Below are positions 1 to 9,816 of a stretch of DNA of 64,000 bases, in pieces. Location: assembly GCF_900114015.1 (NCBI RefSeq), contig NZ_FORN01000008.1, forward strand, positions 1 to 64,000, in the 5' to 3' direction. Below the pieces are notes generated by a model. It saw only the letters and a program-made list of their open reading frames with translations, did no database searches and had not been told where the DNA came from. Every line of letters begins with the position of its first letter. Position 1 is the first letter of the stretch. The DNA comes from Caulobacter sp. UNC279MFTsu5.1 (GTDB taxonomy: Bacteria; Pseudomonadota; Alphaproteobacteria; Caulobacterales; Caulobacteraceae). The position numbers and the translations under genes are program-made.

Positions 1-509
1 GGATCGCGGATTTTTAACCCGCTCCGATGGAGGCCCCCGACGGGCGGGGCGTTGGCGCGCCCCGGACCGCCTGGGCGATTTCAGCCCAGGCCTGCTGGCT
101 CGATCCGTCTATCCCCGGCGCCGGAGTTTCGTCGCGACCAAGGCGAACCTGCTCCGAACCGACCTGGAACGTCCTTGTGGGACACGACGGACAAGCCTTC
201 CCGCTCGTCCACCCCCGAAGGCCGCATCGGTCGCCGTACGTGCGCCCTCCCCATGCCTCAGGTGCAAGCAGTATGCGGCCGGTCTGAGGGGGTGAGGACA
301 GATCGGGTCGAGAAAGTTCAAGCTGCTGAATTGCTGAACTCTGTTCGCTATCCACCGAGGACAAGCCACCCAGCCGGGGACACGCGCTCACACGAAACCC
401 CGCAAACCGGCCAGCGCATCGTCGTGAGTGCGTGGCCCCGGCGGCATGTGCGACTTGTCGCCTCCCGGGGATCGCCCTACCTCAGGTTCCGCAAAAAGGG
501 AGTCGCCGC
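1..509. other. Gap with no assignable gene upstream of the first CDS
   Basis: No reading frame here resembles a known protein. The open frames on either strand are short, overlap one another and look like by-products of high GC. I looked for RNase P RNA, SRP RNA, tmRNA and a tRNA cut by the window edge and found none of their conserved blocks. The last part, about 491-509, holds the purine-rich ribosome binding site of the gene starting at 510. Confidence 0.5.
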
Positions 510-1742
510 ATGCGTCCGTGGATTTCGAGCTTCGCCATCGCCGCCAGCCTGGTGGTGGCCTCTCCCGGCCTCGCGGCGACGCCCCTCGCCCCGGCCGTGG
601 CGACCGCGCCCGACGCGGCCCTGGCCGCCCGGCTGGACAAGGTGGTCGACACCGCCCTGGCCGAGCACCGGCTGGTTGGGACCGTCGTGCTGGTCGCCCG
701 CGACGGCAAGGTGGTCTACCACCGCGCCGCCGGCCTGGCCGACCGCGAGGCGAACCGGCCGATGGGCGAGAACGCCGTCTTCCGCCTGTCCTCGGTGACC
801 AAGCCGTTCGTCAGCGTGGCGGTGATGAAGCTGGTCGAGGACGGCAAGCTGAAGCTCGACGATCCGGTGACGAAATGGCTGCCGGACTTCAAGCCGAAGC
901 TGGCCGACGGGACCACGCCGGTCATCACCCTGCGCCAATTGCTGAACCACACCAGCGGCCTGACCTACGGCCTGGCCGAGGCGCCGTCGCACCCCTACCA
1001 CACGCTGGGCGTCTCGGACGGCATCGACCTGTCGGGGATCAGCCTGGACGAGAACATGCGCCGCCTGGGCCAGGCGCCCCTGGCCTTCCCGCCCGGCTCG
1101 GCCTGGCGCTATTCGCTGGCCATCGACGTGCTGGGCTCGGTGGTCGAGAAGGCGACGGGCAAGCCCCTGCCCCAGGTCGTGGCCGAGACCGTCACCGCGC
1201 CGCTGGGCCTGGCCGACGCCGGCTTCGTGGCCCGCGACCCGGCCCGGCTGGCGACGCCCTATGTCAACGCCCAGCCCGCGCCGACCCGGATGACCGACAA
1301 CCAGGACGTCTCGCTAGGGGCCACGGCCGTGCGCTTCGCCCCCAGCCGCGCCACCGACAAGACCGCCTTCCCGTCCGGCGGCGCGGGCATGGTCGGCACG
1401 GCCGGCGACGTGCTGGCCCTGCTGGAGACCGTGCGCAAGGGCGGCGCGCCGATCCTGAAGGCCTCGACCGTCGCCGAGATGACCAAGGACCAGGTCGGGC
1501 CCCAGGCGGCGACGCAAGGCCCCGGCTGGGGCTTCGGCTATGGCTGGGCGGTGCTGGACGACCCGGCGGTCGCCAAGACCCCGCAGGCGGCCGGCACGAT
1601 CGCCTGGGGCGGGGTCTACGGCCACAACTGGTTCGTGGACGGCAAGGCCGGTCTGACCGTGGTGATCATGACCAACACCGCCTTCGAGGGCATGAACGGG
1701 CCCTTCACGACCCAGGTGCGGGATGCGGTCTACGGGCGCTGA
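510..1742 (+). CDS. Secreted serine hydrolase, beta-lactamase / EstB-like family
   Basis: Class C beta-lactamase-fold serine hydrolase of 410 residues. Residues 1-23 form a signal peptide ending near LAA, so the enzyme is probably periplasmic. The nucleophile motif SxxK is present as S95-V-T-K98. A Tyr in the WRYS segment near residue 205 takes the place of the YxN motif, and a C-terminal GGVYGHN segment matches the HxG-like loop. These are the hallmarks of the EstB/penicillin-binding-protein-like esterase group. True beta-lactam hydrolysis cannot be told from esterase or D-aminopeptidase activity by sequence. The start at 510 is preferred over an in-frame ATG at 432 because the signal peptide begins there and an AAAGGGA ribosome site precedes it. 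It stands alone, followed by 113 bases before the next gene. Confidence 0.88.
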   Translation: MRPWISSFAIAASLVVASPGLAATPLAPAVATAPDAALAARLDKVVDTALAEHRLVGTVVLVARDGKVVYHRAAGLADREANRPMGENAVFRLSSVTKPFVSVAVMKLVEDGKLKLDDPVTKWLPDFKPKLADGTTPVITLRQLLNHTSGLTYGLAEAPSHPYHTLGVSDGIDLSGISLDENMRRLGQAPLAFPPGSAWRYSLAIDVLGSVVEKATGKPLPQVVAETVTAPLGLADAGFVARDPARLATPYVNAQPAPTRMTDNQDVSLGATAVRFAPSRATDKTAFPSGGAGMVGTAGDVLALLETVRKGGAPILKASTVAEMTKDQVGPQAATQGPGWGFGYGWAVLDDPAVAKTPQAAGTIAWGGVYGHNWFVDGKAGLTVVIMTNTAFEGMNGPFTTQVRDAVYGR

Positions 1743-1855
1743 TCGGAGTCGTTGAACGAACCGCGTTCGAACGCCGACCCATTTTGACCGCATCATCGTC
1801 CAGCCGACGCCCCATTGTCGCGTCAGCGTAACGGAAGGTCGGGGGACGTAACAGA

Positions 1856-2269
1856 ATGGGAAACCGCATGCGTTCATTTCTGACCCTCGGCGCCGCCGCC
1901 GTAGCCCTCGCCATCGCCGCCCCGGCCCTGGCCCAGACCACGACTCCGACCGCCCCGGCTCAGGACCCGGCCGCGGCGACCCCCGCTCAGGATTCCACCA
2001 CGGCCCCGACCGGAACCTCGGCGCCCACCGCCGCGACCGCCACCGCTCCGGTGACGGCCGGCCAGCCGGTCAAGGACAGCTCCGGCGCCATCATCGGCTC
2101 GGTCGCCGAGGTCAAGCCGGACGCCACCGGCAAGGCGATGGCCACCATCAAGATGGACGACAAGACCTTCGCCGTGGCCGTCGCCAACCTGGCCGTCCGC
2201 GACGGCGCCACCCTGATCAACGCCAGCAAGGCCGAGATCGAAGGCATGCTGGGCGGCGTGAAGAAGTAG
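1856..2269 (+). CDS. Small secreted protein, Ala/Thr/Pro-rich N-terminus with PRC-like C-terminus
   Basis: A 137-residue protein with a clear signal peptide ending at ALAQ. A low-complexity Ala/Thr/Pro stretch of about 45 residues follows, then a compact C-terminal domain of about 65 residues containing GQPVKDSSGAIIGSV. That phrase resembles the start of PRC-barrel-like domains, which bind or tether other proteins. The function is unknown. The start at 1856 has a GGGGGA ribosome site about nine bases upstream; ATG at 1868 (MRSFLTL) is an equally possible start. The stop is followed closely by a C-rich/G-rich hairpin at 2282-2303 that could terminate the transcript. Confidence 0.75.
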   Translation: MGNRMRSFLTLGAAAVALAIAAPALAQTTTPTAPAQDPAAATPAQDSTTAPTGTSAPTAATATAPVTAGQPVKDSSGAIIGSVAEVKPDATGKAMATIKMDDKTFAVAVANLAVRDGATLINASKAEIEGMLGGVKK

Positions 2270-2281
2270 GCAGGTCTGCTT

Positions 2282-2303
2282 CCCTCCCCCTTTGTGGGGA
2301 GGG
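2282..2303. repeat. CCCTCCCC/GGGGAGGG hairpin, intergenic
   Basis: Perfect 8-bp inverted repeat around a short T-rich loop, 12 bases after the stop of the preceding gene. The same CCCTCCCC motif recurs at 2540-2560, so this belongs to a small palindrome family and may also act as a terminator. Confidence 0.6.
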
Positions 2304-2335
2304 CGATCGCATCTGGACTGGCTGAGAAAAGAGCT

Positions 2336-2445
2336 GTCATCCCGGACAAGCCCGGCGAAGCCGGGCGCTGATCCGGGACCGCCGCAAGCGCATGCGTTCA
2401 GGCCCCGGTCCCGGATCTTCGCGCTGCGCGCTCGTCCGGGATGAC
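2336..2445. repeat. REP-like palindromic element, family A copy 1
   Basis: A 110-bp inverted repeat opening with GTCATCCCGGACAAGC and closing with its complement; the arms stay similar inward to GATCCGGGACCG. A short version of the same element lies at 22439-22480. Both occupy the gap between convergent genes, as is usual for bacterial intergenic palindromes. Confidence 0.8.
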
Positions 2446-2539
2446 GATCGTATTTGGGCATATGCGATAACCCCCCTTTGTGGGGAGGTCGGGTGGGGGC
2501 TTGCTGAGTCAGGCCCCCACCCACCAGCTTCGCTGGTCC

Positions 2540-2560
2540 CCCTCCCCTAAAAGGGGAGGG
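2540..2560 (-). terminator. Hairpin terminator downstream of valS
   Basis: Inverted repeat CCCTCCCC-TAAAA-GGGGAGGG lying 12-32 bases beyond the valS stop on the minus strand. A related but imperfect hairpin around 2471-2525 adds to this gap, so 2446-2571 is almost wholly palindromic. Confidence 0.55.
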
Positions 2561-2571
2561 AAAACATTAGA

Positions 2572-5298
2572 TCAGCCCACCGCCTCCAGCCGCGCCAAGG
2601 CCGCTTCCAGCTTGGTCTTGGCGGCTTCCGCGTCGGCCAGGCGCTCGCGGTTCTCCTCGACGACCTCTTCCTTGGCCCGGGCCAGGAAGTCGGGATTGTT
2701 CAGCTTCTTGGTCGTCTTCTCGATCTCGCTGTCGAGCGCCGCGATCTCCTTGATCAACCGCGCCTTCTCGGCGGCCAAATCTATGAACTCGGCGACCGCC
2801 AGCGCGCCGGTCGCCTCGCCCATCACGAAAGGCACCGCGCCGGCCGGCGCGGCTTCCGCTTCGCGCGCGCTGTCCAGTCGCGCCAGGCTCAGCAGCAGGT
2901 CGCGATGCCGCGCCAGGCGCGCCTTGGTCTCGGCGCCCGCCCCGATCACGCTCAGCGGCGGCTTGGCGGCGGGCGGCACGTTGACTTCCTTCCGCAGCGA
3001 GCGGATCTCGCCGACCGTGTCGACCAGCCAGCCGATCTCGGCCTCGGCGTCGGCGTCGATCCAGCTTGCCGGCAGATCGGGCCACGGCTCGACGATCAGC
3101 ATGCCCTCGCGCGGCGCGCCGAACTCGGCGGTCTTGTCCCACAGCTCCTCGGTGATGAACGGCATGACCGGGTGCAGCAGCTTGAGGATCACGTCCAGCG
3201 CCCAGGCGGCCGTGGCGCGGGTCTCGGCCTTGGCCTCGGCGTCGTCGCCGTTGAGGATCGGCTTGGCCAGCTCGACGTACCAGTCGCAGAACACGTTCCA
3301 GATGAACCTGTAGAGCGCGTCGGCGGCGTCGCTGAAGGCCGGGGCCTCCAGGGCCCGCGTCACCTCGGCGACGGTCTTGACCGTCTCGCCGCGGATCCAC
3401 TTGTTGATCGGCTGCTTGACCGAGCCGGGATCGAAACCCTCGACGCGGACGCACTCGTTCATCTGGGCGAAGCGCGAGGCGTTCCACAGCTTGGTGCCGA
3501 AGTTGCGGTAGCCCTCGATGCGCTGCTTGGAGAGCTTGATGTCGCGGGCCTGGCCCGACATCGCCGTCAGGGTGAAGCGCACCGCGTCGCAGCCCAGCTC
3601 GTCGATCAGGACCAGCGGGTCCATCACATTGCCCTTGGACTTGCTCATCTTGGCGCCCTTCTCGTCGCGGACGAGGGCGTTGATGAACACCTGGCGGAAC
3701 GGGACCTGCCCGTCCATGAAGTGGATGCCCATCATCATCATCCGGGCCACCCAGAAGAAGATGATGTCAAAGCCGGTGACCAGGGTGCTGGTCGGATAGA
3801 ACCGCGCCAGGTCGTCGGTCTTCTCGGGCCAGCCCAGGGTCGAGAACGGCCACAGGGCCGAGCTGAACCAGGTGTCGAGGACGTCCTCGTCGCGCTTGAG
3901 GACCGGGGCCTCGTCGCCGTAGTGCAGGATGGCGGCGGCCAGAGCCTCCTCCTCCGTCTCCTCGACGAAGATGTGGCCGTCGGGACCGAACCAGGCCGGG
4001 ATGCGATGGCCCCACCAGAGCTGGCGCGAGACGCACCAGGGCTCGATGTTGCGCAGCCACTCGAAATAGGTCTTTTCCCAGTGCTTCGGCTCGAAGACCG
4101 TCGCCCCCTCCTCCACCGCCTTCAGGGCGGGCTGGGCCAGGGTCTTGGCGTCGACGTACCACTGGTCGGTCAGGTAGGGCTCGATGACCACGCCCGAGCG
4201 GTCGCCGTGCGGGACCATGTGGCGGGTCTTCTCGATCTCGCGCAGCCAGCCCTCGTCCTCGGCCCGGGCGACGATGGCCTTGCGGGCCACGAAGCGGTCC
4301 AGGTTCTGGTACTCGGCCGGAGCGTTTTCGTTCAGCCGCGCGTCGGGCGTCAGGACGTTGATCGCCGGCAGGCCGTGGCGCTTGCCCACGCCGAAGTCGT
4401 TGAAGTCGTGGGCCGGGGTGATCTTGACCGCGCCCGAGCCCTTGGTCGGGTCGGCGTAGTCGTCGGCGACGATCGGGATGCGGCGGCCGACGATCGGCAG
4501 GATCACGTCCTTGCCGACCAGGTCCCTGTAGCGTTCGTCCGCCGGATGGACGGCCACGGCGGTGTCGCCCAGCATCGTCTCCGGACGGGTGGTGGCCACG
4601 ACGATGAAGTCGCGGGTCTCGAATTCGGTCGCCTTGCCCTCGTCGTCGAAGACGACCGGATATTGGAAGGTCACGCCGTCGGCCAGCGGATAGGCGAAGT
4701 GCCAGTAGTGGCCGTCGACCTCGCGCTGCTCGACCTCGAGGTCGGAGATGGCGGTCTGGAACTGCGGGTCCCAGTTGACCAGGCGCTTGTCGCGATAGAG
4801 CAGGTTCTGCTTGTACAGCTGGACGAACACCTTGCGGACCGCGGCCGACAGGCCCTCGTCCAGGGTGAAGCGCTCGCGCGACCAGTCGCAGCTGGCGCCC
4901 AGGCGGCGCAGCTGGTGGGTGATCGCCCCGCCGCTTTCGGCCTTCCATTCCCAGACCTTCTCGACGAAGGCCTCGCGGCCCATCTCGCGGCGGCCGATAT
5001 TGCCGGCGGCGGCCAGCTGGCGCTCGACGACCATCTGGGTGGCGATGCCGGCGTGGTCGGTGCCCGGCAGCCACAGGGCCGACTTGCCGCGCATGCGGTG
5101 GAAGCGGGTCAGCACGTCCTGCAGCGTGTTGTTCAGCGCGTGGCCGATGTGCAGGCTGCCCGTGACGTTCGGCGGCGGGATGACGATTGTGAACGCCTCG
5201 GCGCCCGGCGCCTGGCTGGGCTTGAAGGCCCCGGAGGCCTCCCAGGCGGCGTACAGGCGGGGCTCGACGGATTTGGGATCGAAGGTCTTTTCAAGCAT
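2572..5298 (-). CDS. valS: Valyl-tRNA synthetase
   Basis: Class I aminoacyl-tRNA synthetase of 908 residues that charges tRNA-Val in the cytoplasm. The HIGH signature is at residues 50-53 in [12 protein letters not shown], and the KMSKS loop is present as KMSKSKGN in the middle third. The editing (CP1) domain lies between them. The C-terminal 70 residues form the lysine/glutamate-rich coiled-coil arm typical of ValRS ([19 protein letters not shown]). Length is normal for the family. It lies downstream of popZ on the same strand, but a strong hairpin at 5372-5401 separates them, so it probably has its own promoter. Confidence 0.98.
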   Translation of the reverse strand: MLEKTFDPKSVEPRLYAAWEASGAFKPSQAPGAEAFTIVIPPPNVTGSLHIGHALNNTLQDVLTRFHRMRGKSALWLPGTDHAGIATQMVVERQLAAAGNIGRREMGREAFVEKVWEWKAESGGAITHQLRRLGASCDWSRERFTLDEGLSAAVRKVFVQLYKQNLLYRDKRLVNWDPQFQTAISDLEVEQREVDGHYWHFAYPLADGVTFQYPVVFDDEGKATEFETRDFIVVATTRPETMLGDTAVAVHPADERYRDLVGKDVILPIVGRRIPIVADDYADPTKGSGAVKITPAHDFNDFGVGKRHGLPAINVLTPDARLNENAPAEYQNLDRFVARKAIVARAEDEGWLREIEKTRHMVPHGDRSGVVIEPYLTDQWYVDAKTLAQPALKAVEEGATVFEPKHWEKTYFEWLRNIEPWCVSRQLWWGHRIPAWFGPDGHIFVEETEEEALAAAILHYGDEAPVLKRDEDVLDTWFSSALWPFSTLGWPEKTDDLARFYPTSTLVTGFDIIFFWVARMMMMGIHFMDGQVPFRQVFINALVRDEKGAKMSKSKGNVMDPLVLIDELGCDAVRFTLTAMSGQARDIKLSKQRIEGYRNFGTKLWNASRFAQMNECVRVEGFDPGSVKQPINKWIRGETVKTVAEVTRALEAPAFSDAADALYRFIWNVFCDWYVELAKPILNGDDAEAKAETRATAAWALDVILKLLHPVMPFITEELWDKTAEFGAPREGMLIVEPWPDLPASWIDADAEAEIGWLVDTVGEIRSLRKEVNVPPAAKPPLSVIGAGAETKARLARHRDLLLSLARLDSAREAEAAPAGAVPFVMGEATGALAVAEFIDLAAEKARLIKEIAALDSEIEKTTKKLNNPDFLARAKEEVVEENRERLADAEAAKTKLEAALARLEAVG

Positions 5299-5371
5299 GG
5301 CGCGGTGGGTATGCCATCTGCGGCCGCTCGGCGAAACCGGGGGCCTTGGTTCAACAGGGATATTTGGACGG

Positions 5372-5401
5372 AAAAAGGCGGCCGCCGGAGCGACCGCCTT
5401 T
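5372..5401 (-). terminator. Rho-independent terminator after popZ
   Basis: On the minus strand, AAAGGCGG pairs with CCGCCTTT around a GC-rich interior and is followed by a run of T. It is about 47 bases past the popZ stop. Confidence 0.75.
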
Positions 5402-5448
5402 GAATTTTCAGGCGCCGCCGCCCGGACCGGCCGGGCGGGGACGCGTCG

Positions 5449-5979
5449 CTACACCCCGCGACCGCGGGCGATGCGGTGGACTTCTTCCTCGACCTTGGCC
5501 TCGACGATGCGCGGCAGGTTCTGGTCCAGCCACTCCTTGAGCAGCGGGCGCAGCAGTTCGCGCACCACGTCCTCCAGGGTGCGGCCGTCCTTGGGCATCA
5601 GCAGGGCCGAGCTCAGGCTGCCGAAGGCGCTGGCGGCCAGGCCGGCGGCGTGGTCGCCCACCAGGTTGTCGGCCACTTCCTCGCGCGAGAACACCGGCGT
5701 GGGGGCCGGTTCGGGCGGCGGAGGCGGCGGCGCGGGCTCCGGCTCGGGTTCCGGCGAATAGACGTCGATGTCGCCCATGGATTCGACCGGCGCGGGCGGC
5801 TCGATCGGATCGGTCAGCTCCAGGACGTCGTCCTCGGCCGGGGCCTCCTCGGCGACGGGCGCGGGTTCCGGTTCGGGCGCCGGAGCGGCCTCCGCCGGCG
5901 CGTCATCTTCCGAGATGATGCGTCGGATGGAGGCGAGGATTTCCTCCATCGTCGGTTCTTGGGGGCTCTGGTCGGACAT
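5449..5979 (-). CDS. popZ: Polar organizing protein Z
   Basis: A 176-residue PopZ, the condensate-forming scaffold that anchors the ParB/parS centromere and recruits cell-cycle signalling proteins at Caulobacter poles. The N-terminal helix, MEEILASIRRIISEDD at residues 10-25, is the partner-binding region. Residues about 26-95 form the acidic, proline-rich disordered spacer. The C-terminal 75 residues, from SSALLMPKDGRTLEDVV through LLRPLLKEWLDQNLP, form the oligomerisation region. Length and layout match the Caulobacter protein. Its neighbours, a TolC/RsaFa-like gene and valS, match the arrangement I recall for Caulobacter. A hairpin terminator follows at 5372. Confidence 0.97.
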   Translation of the reverse strand: MSDQSPQEPTMEEILASIRRIISEDDAPAEAAPAPEPEPAPVAEEAPAEDDVLELTDPIEPPAPVESMGDIDVYSPEPEPEPAPPPPPPEPAPTPVFSREEVADNLVGDHAAGLAASAFGSLSSALLMPKDGRTLEDVVRELLRPLLKEWLDQNLPRIVEAKVEEEVHRIARGRGV

Positions 5980-6097
5980 GTGCGGGGCCGTCTCGAAGAG
6001 GGTACGAATCCTGGAGCGCCCTGGTGGGCGCTTACGGCGATGGTGCAGACTTGCGCGCCTTAAGCAAGCTCAAGGATGGGAGGCGCGCCATTTCGCC

Positions 6098-7615
6098 CTA
6101 TTTGGCGCCGGTCTGGGCGGAGGGCGCGGGGGCGCTTTTCACGGCCGTCGAGGGGGCGCCGACCTTGTCGATCACCTGCACGACGGGCTCCCACGGCACC
6201 CAGCCGAAGGCGTGGTTGACCTTGTTGTACGACTTGACCGGATCGTAGCGCTCGACCTCGGGGGCCAGGTTGGCGACGTTCAGCACGCCCATGGCCTGCA
6301 GGACGCTGGCGCTGGCCACGTATTCGTCGCGGCGAGCCACCACCAGGGCGACCTCGGCGTTGGCCAGCTCCAGCTGGGCGTTCAGCACGTCCAGGGTGGT
6401 GCGCAGGCCGACCTGCTGCTCCTGGCGCACGCCTTCGAAGGCGATGCGGGTGGCGCGGACCTGCTCCTCGTTGGAGACGAGGTTGGCGCGCGAGGCCAGC
6501 AGGTTGTTCCAGGCGGTGGAGATCTGCTGCAGGGCCTGGCGCTGGGCGCTTTCCACCGCGACGCGGGCGGCGTTCTCGCGTTCCTTGGCGGCGCGGATCT
6601 CCGAGGCGTTCAGGCCGCCGGTGAACAGCGGCACCGAGGCGGTGACCGAGCCGCTGAGCGTGCGGTCGTAGTCGCCGTACTGGCGGCCGACGCTGTTGAC
6701 CTCGCCGGTGTCCCAGCCCAGGCCCGCGCGAGCCGAGACGGTGGGGCGATAGACGGCCTTGGCGGCGGCGACGCGGGCCGCGGCCGCCTGCTGGGCGTAG
6801 CGGGCGGCCTGGATCTGCGGGTTGTTCTTGTCGACCAGGTCGAAGGCCTGTTCGACGCTGGCCGGCAGCAGGGCGGCCAGGGACGGCTCGGGGGCCAGGT
6901 CGGTCGGGTTCTGGCCGACCACGGCGGCGTAGGCCGCGCGGCTGGCGGCCAGGATGGCCTGGGCCGAGGACAGGCTGGCCTGGGCGGCGGCCAGGCGGGC
7001 TTCAGACTGGGCCACGTCGGTGCGGGTGATCTCGCCGACCTCGAAGCGCGCCTTGGATTCTTCCAGCTGGCGGGTCAGGACGGTGACGTTCTCCTGGGCG
7101 ATGCGCAGGCGTTCCTGGTCGCGCCGGACGTCGACATAGCTCTGGATCACGCTGCCCAGCACCGACTGCTCGACGCTGCGCAGATCCTCGCGGCCGGCCA
7201 GGACGTCGGCCTCGGCGGCGGTCAGGTTGGCAGTGGCGCGACCGCCCGTATAGAGCGCCTGGCCCAGGCTCAGCGAGGCCCCGCTGCCGGCGGAGTCGGC
7301 GTGGCCCCGCGTGCTGGTGACCTGGCCGAAGACGTTCCGCGTCACCAGCGGATCGGCATAGTTAGTGTGGGTGCCGTTGATGCTGGCCGAGCCGCTGACG
7401 CTCGGCCGGAACGCCGTCTTGGCCTGGACCACGCCCTCGTCGGTGACGCGCTGGTTGGCGCGCTGGCCCTGAAGGGTGGGGTTGGTCTGGTAGGCCAGGG
7501 TCAGGGCGTCGACCAGGGTCTCGGCCCGGGCGGCGGAAGCCAGGCCCGCCATCAGGCCCATGCTGCAAGCTGCGGCCAGCAAAGCGGCCCGACGGCTGTT
7601 CGACATCAACTTCAT
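6098..7615 (-). CDS. rsaFa: TolC-family outer membrane channel, RsaFa-like
   Basis: A 505-residue outer membrane efflux protein of the TolC family, which forms the trimeric channel-tunnel used by type I secretion and drug efflux. The signal peptide ends near ASAARAE, around residue 32. The body has two internal repeats, each containing the family pattern of long helices around beta segments (for example the SLGQALYTGGRA and VPLFTGGLNASEI loops). In Caulobacter the homologue beside popZ is RsaFa, one of two channels that export the S-layer protein; I infer the same identity from synteny and length. The start may be the ATG at 7606 (MSNSRRA) rather than 7615. It is transcribed in the same direction as the PCMT-like gene upstream, but 133 bases apart. 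Confidence 0.88.
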   Translation of the reverse strand: MKLMSNSRRAALLAAACSMGLMAGLASAARAETLVDALTLAYQTNPTLQGQRANQRVTDEGVVQAKTAFRPSVSGSASINGTHTNYADPLVTRNVFGQVTSTRGHADSAGSGASLSLGQALYTGGRATANLTAAEADVLAGREDLRSVEQSVLGSVIQSYVDVRRDQERLRIAQENVTVLTRQLEESKARFEVGEITRTDVAQSEARLAAAQASLSSAQAILAASRAAYAAVVGQNPTDLAPEPSLAALLPASVEQAFDLVDKNNPQIQAARYAQQAAAARVAAAKAVYRPTVSARAGLGWDTGEVNSVGRQYGDYDRTLSGSVTASVPLFTGGLNASEIRAAKERENAARVAVESAQRQALQQISTAWNNLLASRANLVSNEEQVRATRIAFEGVRQEQQVGLRTTLDVLNAQLELANAEVALVVARRDEYVASASVLQAMGVLNVANLAPEVERYDPVKSYNKVNHAFGWVPWEPVVQVIDKVGAPSTAVKSAPAPSAQTGAK

Positions 7616-7748
7616 TCCCCTCGAAACTCTCGCCAGACCCGGCGCGACGCCCGCGCCCTACAGGATCGGCTGTAAGACGAGAGACCCCAGGCCGCTAGTT
7701 AAGCTTTTTTCACGCAGGCGTTGCGCTTTAGTTTCTGAACCGAAGTCG

Positions 7749-8321
7749 TCAGAACGCAAAGCCCTGTTCGACGGCGAAGCCGGCCAGCATCGGCGGAGTG
7801 GCGTCGAAAACCGCGCGGCGGCCCACGCCGTCCTCGGCCCGGACATAGATCACGGCTCGCCCGACCGGACCGTCGCGCTCGATCACCGCCAGGCGGCCGC
7901 CTTGGGCCAGGGCCTTGGTCCAGCTGGCCGGAGCCCGCGGCACGGCGCCTTCGCAAATGATCAGGTCATAGCCTGAACCCGGCACGGTGGTCAGGTCGTC
8001 GCCGTCGAGGCGGGTGACCGCAAGGCCCATTTGCTCCAGCACGGCGGCGGCGTACGGCGCGGCGATGGCCAGGGCCTTGTCGCCCTCGCGCGGCCGCAGG
8101 TGCTGCAGCAGCTTGCCCACCTCGCGCGGGCGCAGCAGCCAGCGGCCGGGGGCGTATTCGACGTCGGCGTCGGCATAGGCCAGATAGCCCTTGCCGGCCG
8201 GGACGCAGGCCTCGCGCGGCACCACCCGCAGGGCGTCCTGCAGGGGCAGGTCGGTGACGTCGGCCGTGCGGATCTGGCTTTCGACCATGTTCAGGCGCGC
8301 GGCCGCGAAATCGGAGCTCAT
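7749..8321 (-). CDS. Divergent protein-L-isoaspartate methyltransferase family protein
   Basis: A 190-residue protein with the overall PCMT pattern: MVESQIRTADVTD at the N-terminus, VPREACVPAGKGYLAYAD, then YDLIICEGAVPRAPASW and GGRLAVIERDGPVGRAVIY. In active PCMTs the SAM-binding motif I is a GTGSGY-type loop. Here that place reads ALAIAAPYAAAV, so the glycine-rich loop is lost. The protein may therefore bind SAM poorly or have another role. The start at 8321 is chosen because homologues begin MSSDFAAAR and a GAGGGA ribosome site precedes it. The annotation as an isoaspartate repair enzyme follows from family resemblance and should be read with caution. Confidence 0.8.
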   Translation of the reverse strand: MSSDFAAARLNMVESQIRTADVTDLPLQDALRVVPREACVPAGKGYLAYADADVEYAPGRWLLRPREVGKLLQHLRPREGDKALAIAAPYAAAVLEQMGLAVTRLDGDDLTTVPGSGYDLIICEGAVPRAPASWTKALAQGGRLAVIERDGPVGRAVIYVRAEDGVGRRAVFDATPPMLAGFAVEQGFAF

Positions 8322-8436
8322 GGAATCCCTCGAAGGGCTGGAATTTTCAGCCCGCTTATAGGTCCGCCGCTCCCGTCTAGGCAATCGAGGGTTTGTACTA
8401 AGGCGACCGTAGGAGGCGAAGTCCCGGGGGCGACAT

Positions 8437-9816
8437 TCACCACCGTCGAAACCCCGCCACCCGCGCGGCGAAGGCGTCGGCGTCCTCGTGGCCGTTCCAG
8501 TCGGCGATGGCGGGGGCCAGGGACGCGGCTTCCAGCAACTGGCGCTGGGCGTCCTTGTAGCGGGCCGTGCGGGCGTAGCGGGCGGTGTCCAGGATCATCG
8601 CCCGCAGCAGCAGGGTGGCGGCCAGGGGGTGGCGGCCCTCGATGGCCCGGGCGGCCGGCTCCAGCAGCTCCGGCCGGTCGCCGTCCAGGTCGCCGGACCG
8701 CCGCAGCACCAGCCGCGCGGCGCGGTCCCAGGCCGGCCAGCGGATCAGGAAATCCAGGGCGGCGTGGACGTCGTGGAAGTCCTCGGCATGGGCCAGGGCC
8801 CTGTCCTCGGCCTCGACGTCGTCGAAGTCGGGCAAACGCTTGAGGTGGTCGCGCAGCCGCTCGACCGACAGGCCGCGCTCGAAGCTGGTCCAGCGCATGT
8901 CCTGGGCCAGGTCGCCCTGCCCGCGCGCCTCCAGCACCTCGATATAGGCGTCCTCCCAATCCAGGGCCCCGGGGCCCGGCAGGCTCGGGCGGCCCAGCAC
9001 GGTCCCGACCAGTTGGACGAACGAGCCGGGCGTCGAGCGGTCCAGCGCCGCCACGGCCTCGTCCAGTCGGCCCGCCGCGGCCAGCCGCCGGGCGATCTGG
9101 GCCCCGATCGGCGGCAGCACGGCCTGGGAGTCGGTGAACTGGGCGATGTAGCCGTCGACGTCGCCCTGGGCGTCGGCCAGCACCTGGATCGCGGCCTTCA
9201 GCGCGCCGCTGACCCGCTTCTGCGAGGCCATGGTCGTCTCGATCTGAGCCCGCAGCCGGGCCACGCCCTCGGCGCCCAGGGCCGGCAGGGCGTTCTTCAA
9301 GGCGCGAGGCCCAAGGCCCGCCCGGCCGTGCAGCAGCAGGTCCAGGAGTTGGTCGCCCAACGCTCGCGGGTCGGGCAAGGCCAGGGGCGCGATCGCCGCC
9401 AGGTCGTCGATGGCGGCGTCGAACACCGCCTCGATCTCGCCCTTGGCGTCGGCGGTGCGGTGGGACACGCCCTCGGCCAGGGCCACGAAGCCCAGCATCA
9501 TCGGCAGGGCCGGGGTCGGGTCCAGCGCGGTCAGCCGCCCAGCGATCAGGCCTCGCAGCATGTCCAGTTCGCGCACGAACTCCTTGTGCTTGCGCCAGTG
9601 GATGCGGGCGCGGCTGTCGTTCACGGCCTCGAGGCGCTTGACCAGCTCGGAGACCAGGTCGTCGGCCCCAATGGCCGCGGCCAGCTCCAGGCGCAGGCGC
9701 CGCTTGATCTGGGCGTGGCCCTCGGCGACGTCGATCAGCAGGTCGGCCAGCCGCTCGGCGCCCAGGGCGGCCAGGTTGGCCGTCGTCAGGGTCTTCTTCG
9801 AGCCCGTACGCTTCAC
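8437..9816 (-). CDS. DUF6880-type protein of unknown function
   Basis: A 459-residue helical, Ala/Leu/Arg-rich cytosolic protein without signal peptide or membrane segment. The N-terminal part (LAALGAERLADLLIDVAEG, then RLRLELAAAIG) and the repeat-like helical pairs that follow resemble the DUF6880 family, whose members have TPR-like or helical-repeat architecture and no known activity. The start codon is GTG at 9816, with no strong ribosome site close to it, so the exact start is uncertain. It lies upstream of, and in the same direction as, the PCMT-like gene, with 115 bases between them. Confidence 0.7.
   Translation of the reverse strand: MKRTGSKKTLTTANLAALGAERLADLLIDVAEGHAQIKRRLRLELAAAIGADDLVSELVKRLEAVNDSRARIHWRKHKEFVRELDMLRGLIAGRLTALDPTPALPMMLGFVALAEGVSHRTADAKGEIEAVFDAAIDDLAAIAPLALPDPRALGDQLLDLLLHGRAGLGPRALKNALPALGAEGVARLRAQIETTMASQKRVSGALKAAIQVLADAQGDVDGYIAQFTDSQAVLPPIGAQIARRLAAAGRLDEAVAALDRSTPGSFVQLVGTVLGRPSLPGPGALDWEDAYIEVLEARGQGDLAQDMRWTSFERGLSVERLRDHLKRLPDFDDVEAEDRALAHAEDFHDVHAALDFLIRWPAWDRAARLVLRRSGDLDGDRPELLEPAARAIEGRHPLAATLLLRAMILDTARYARTARYKDAQRQLLEAASLAPAIADWNGHEDADAFAARVAGFRRW

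Noticed and set aside
1-45. TTTTTAA loop flanked by GCGG/CCGC, resembling a tRNA-Lys anticodon arm
   Set aside because: The stem has a mismatch next to the loop and no T-arm (TTCGA) or acceptor stem follows.
14-391. Open frame of 125 codons on the minus strand near the window start
   Set aside because: Composition is arginine/proline/serine-rich, no homology is recognised, it overlaps other frames of similar size and has no ribosome site.
2905-5403. Open frame of 832 codons opposite valS
   Set aside because: It is the antisense shadow of a long GC-rich gene; the translation is arginine/glycine/leucine-rich without domains.
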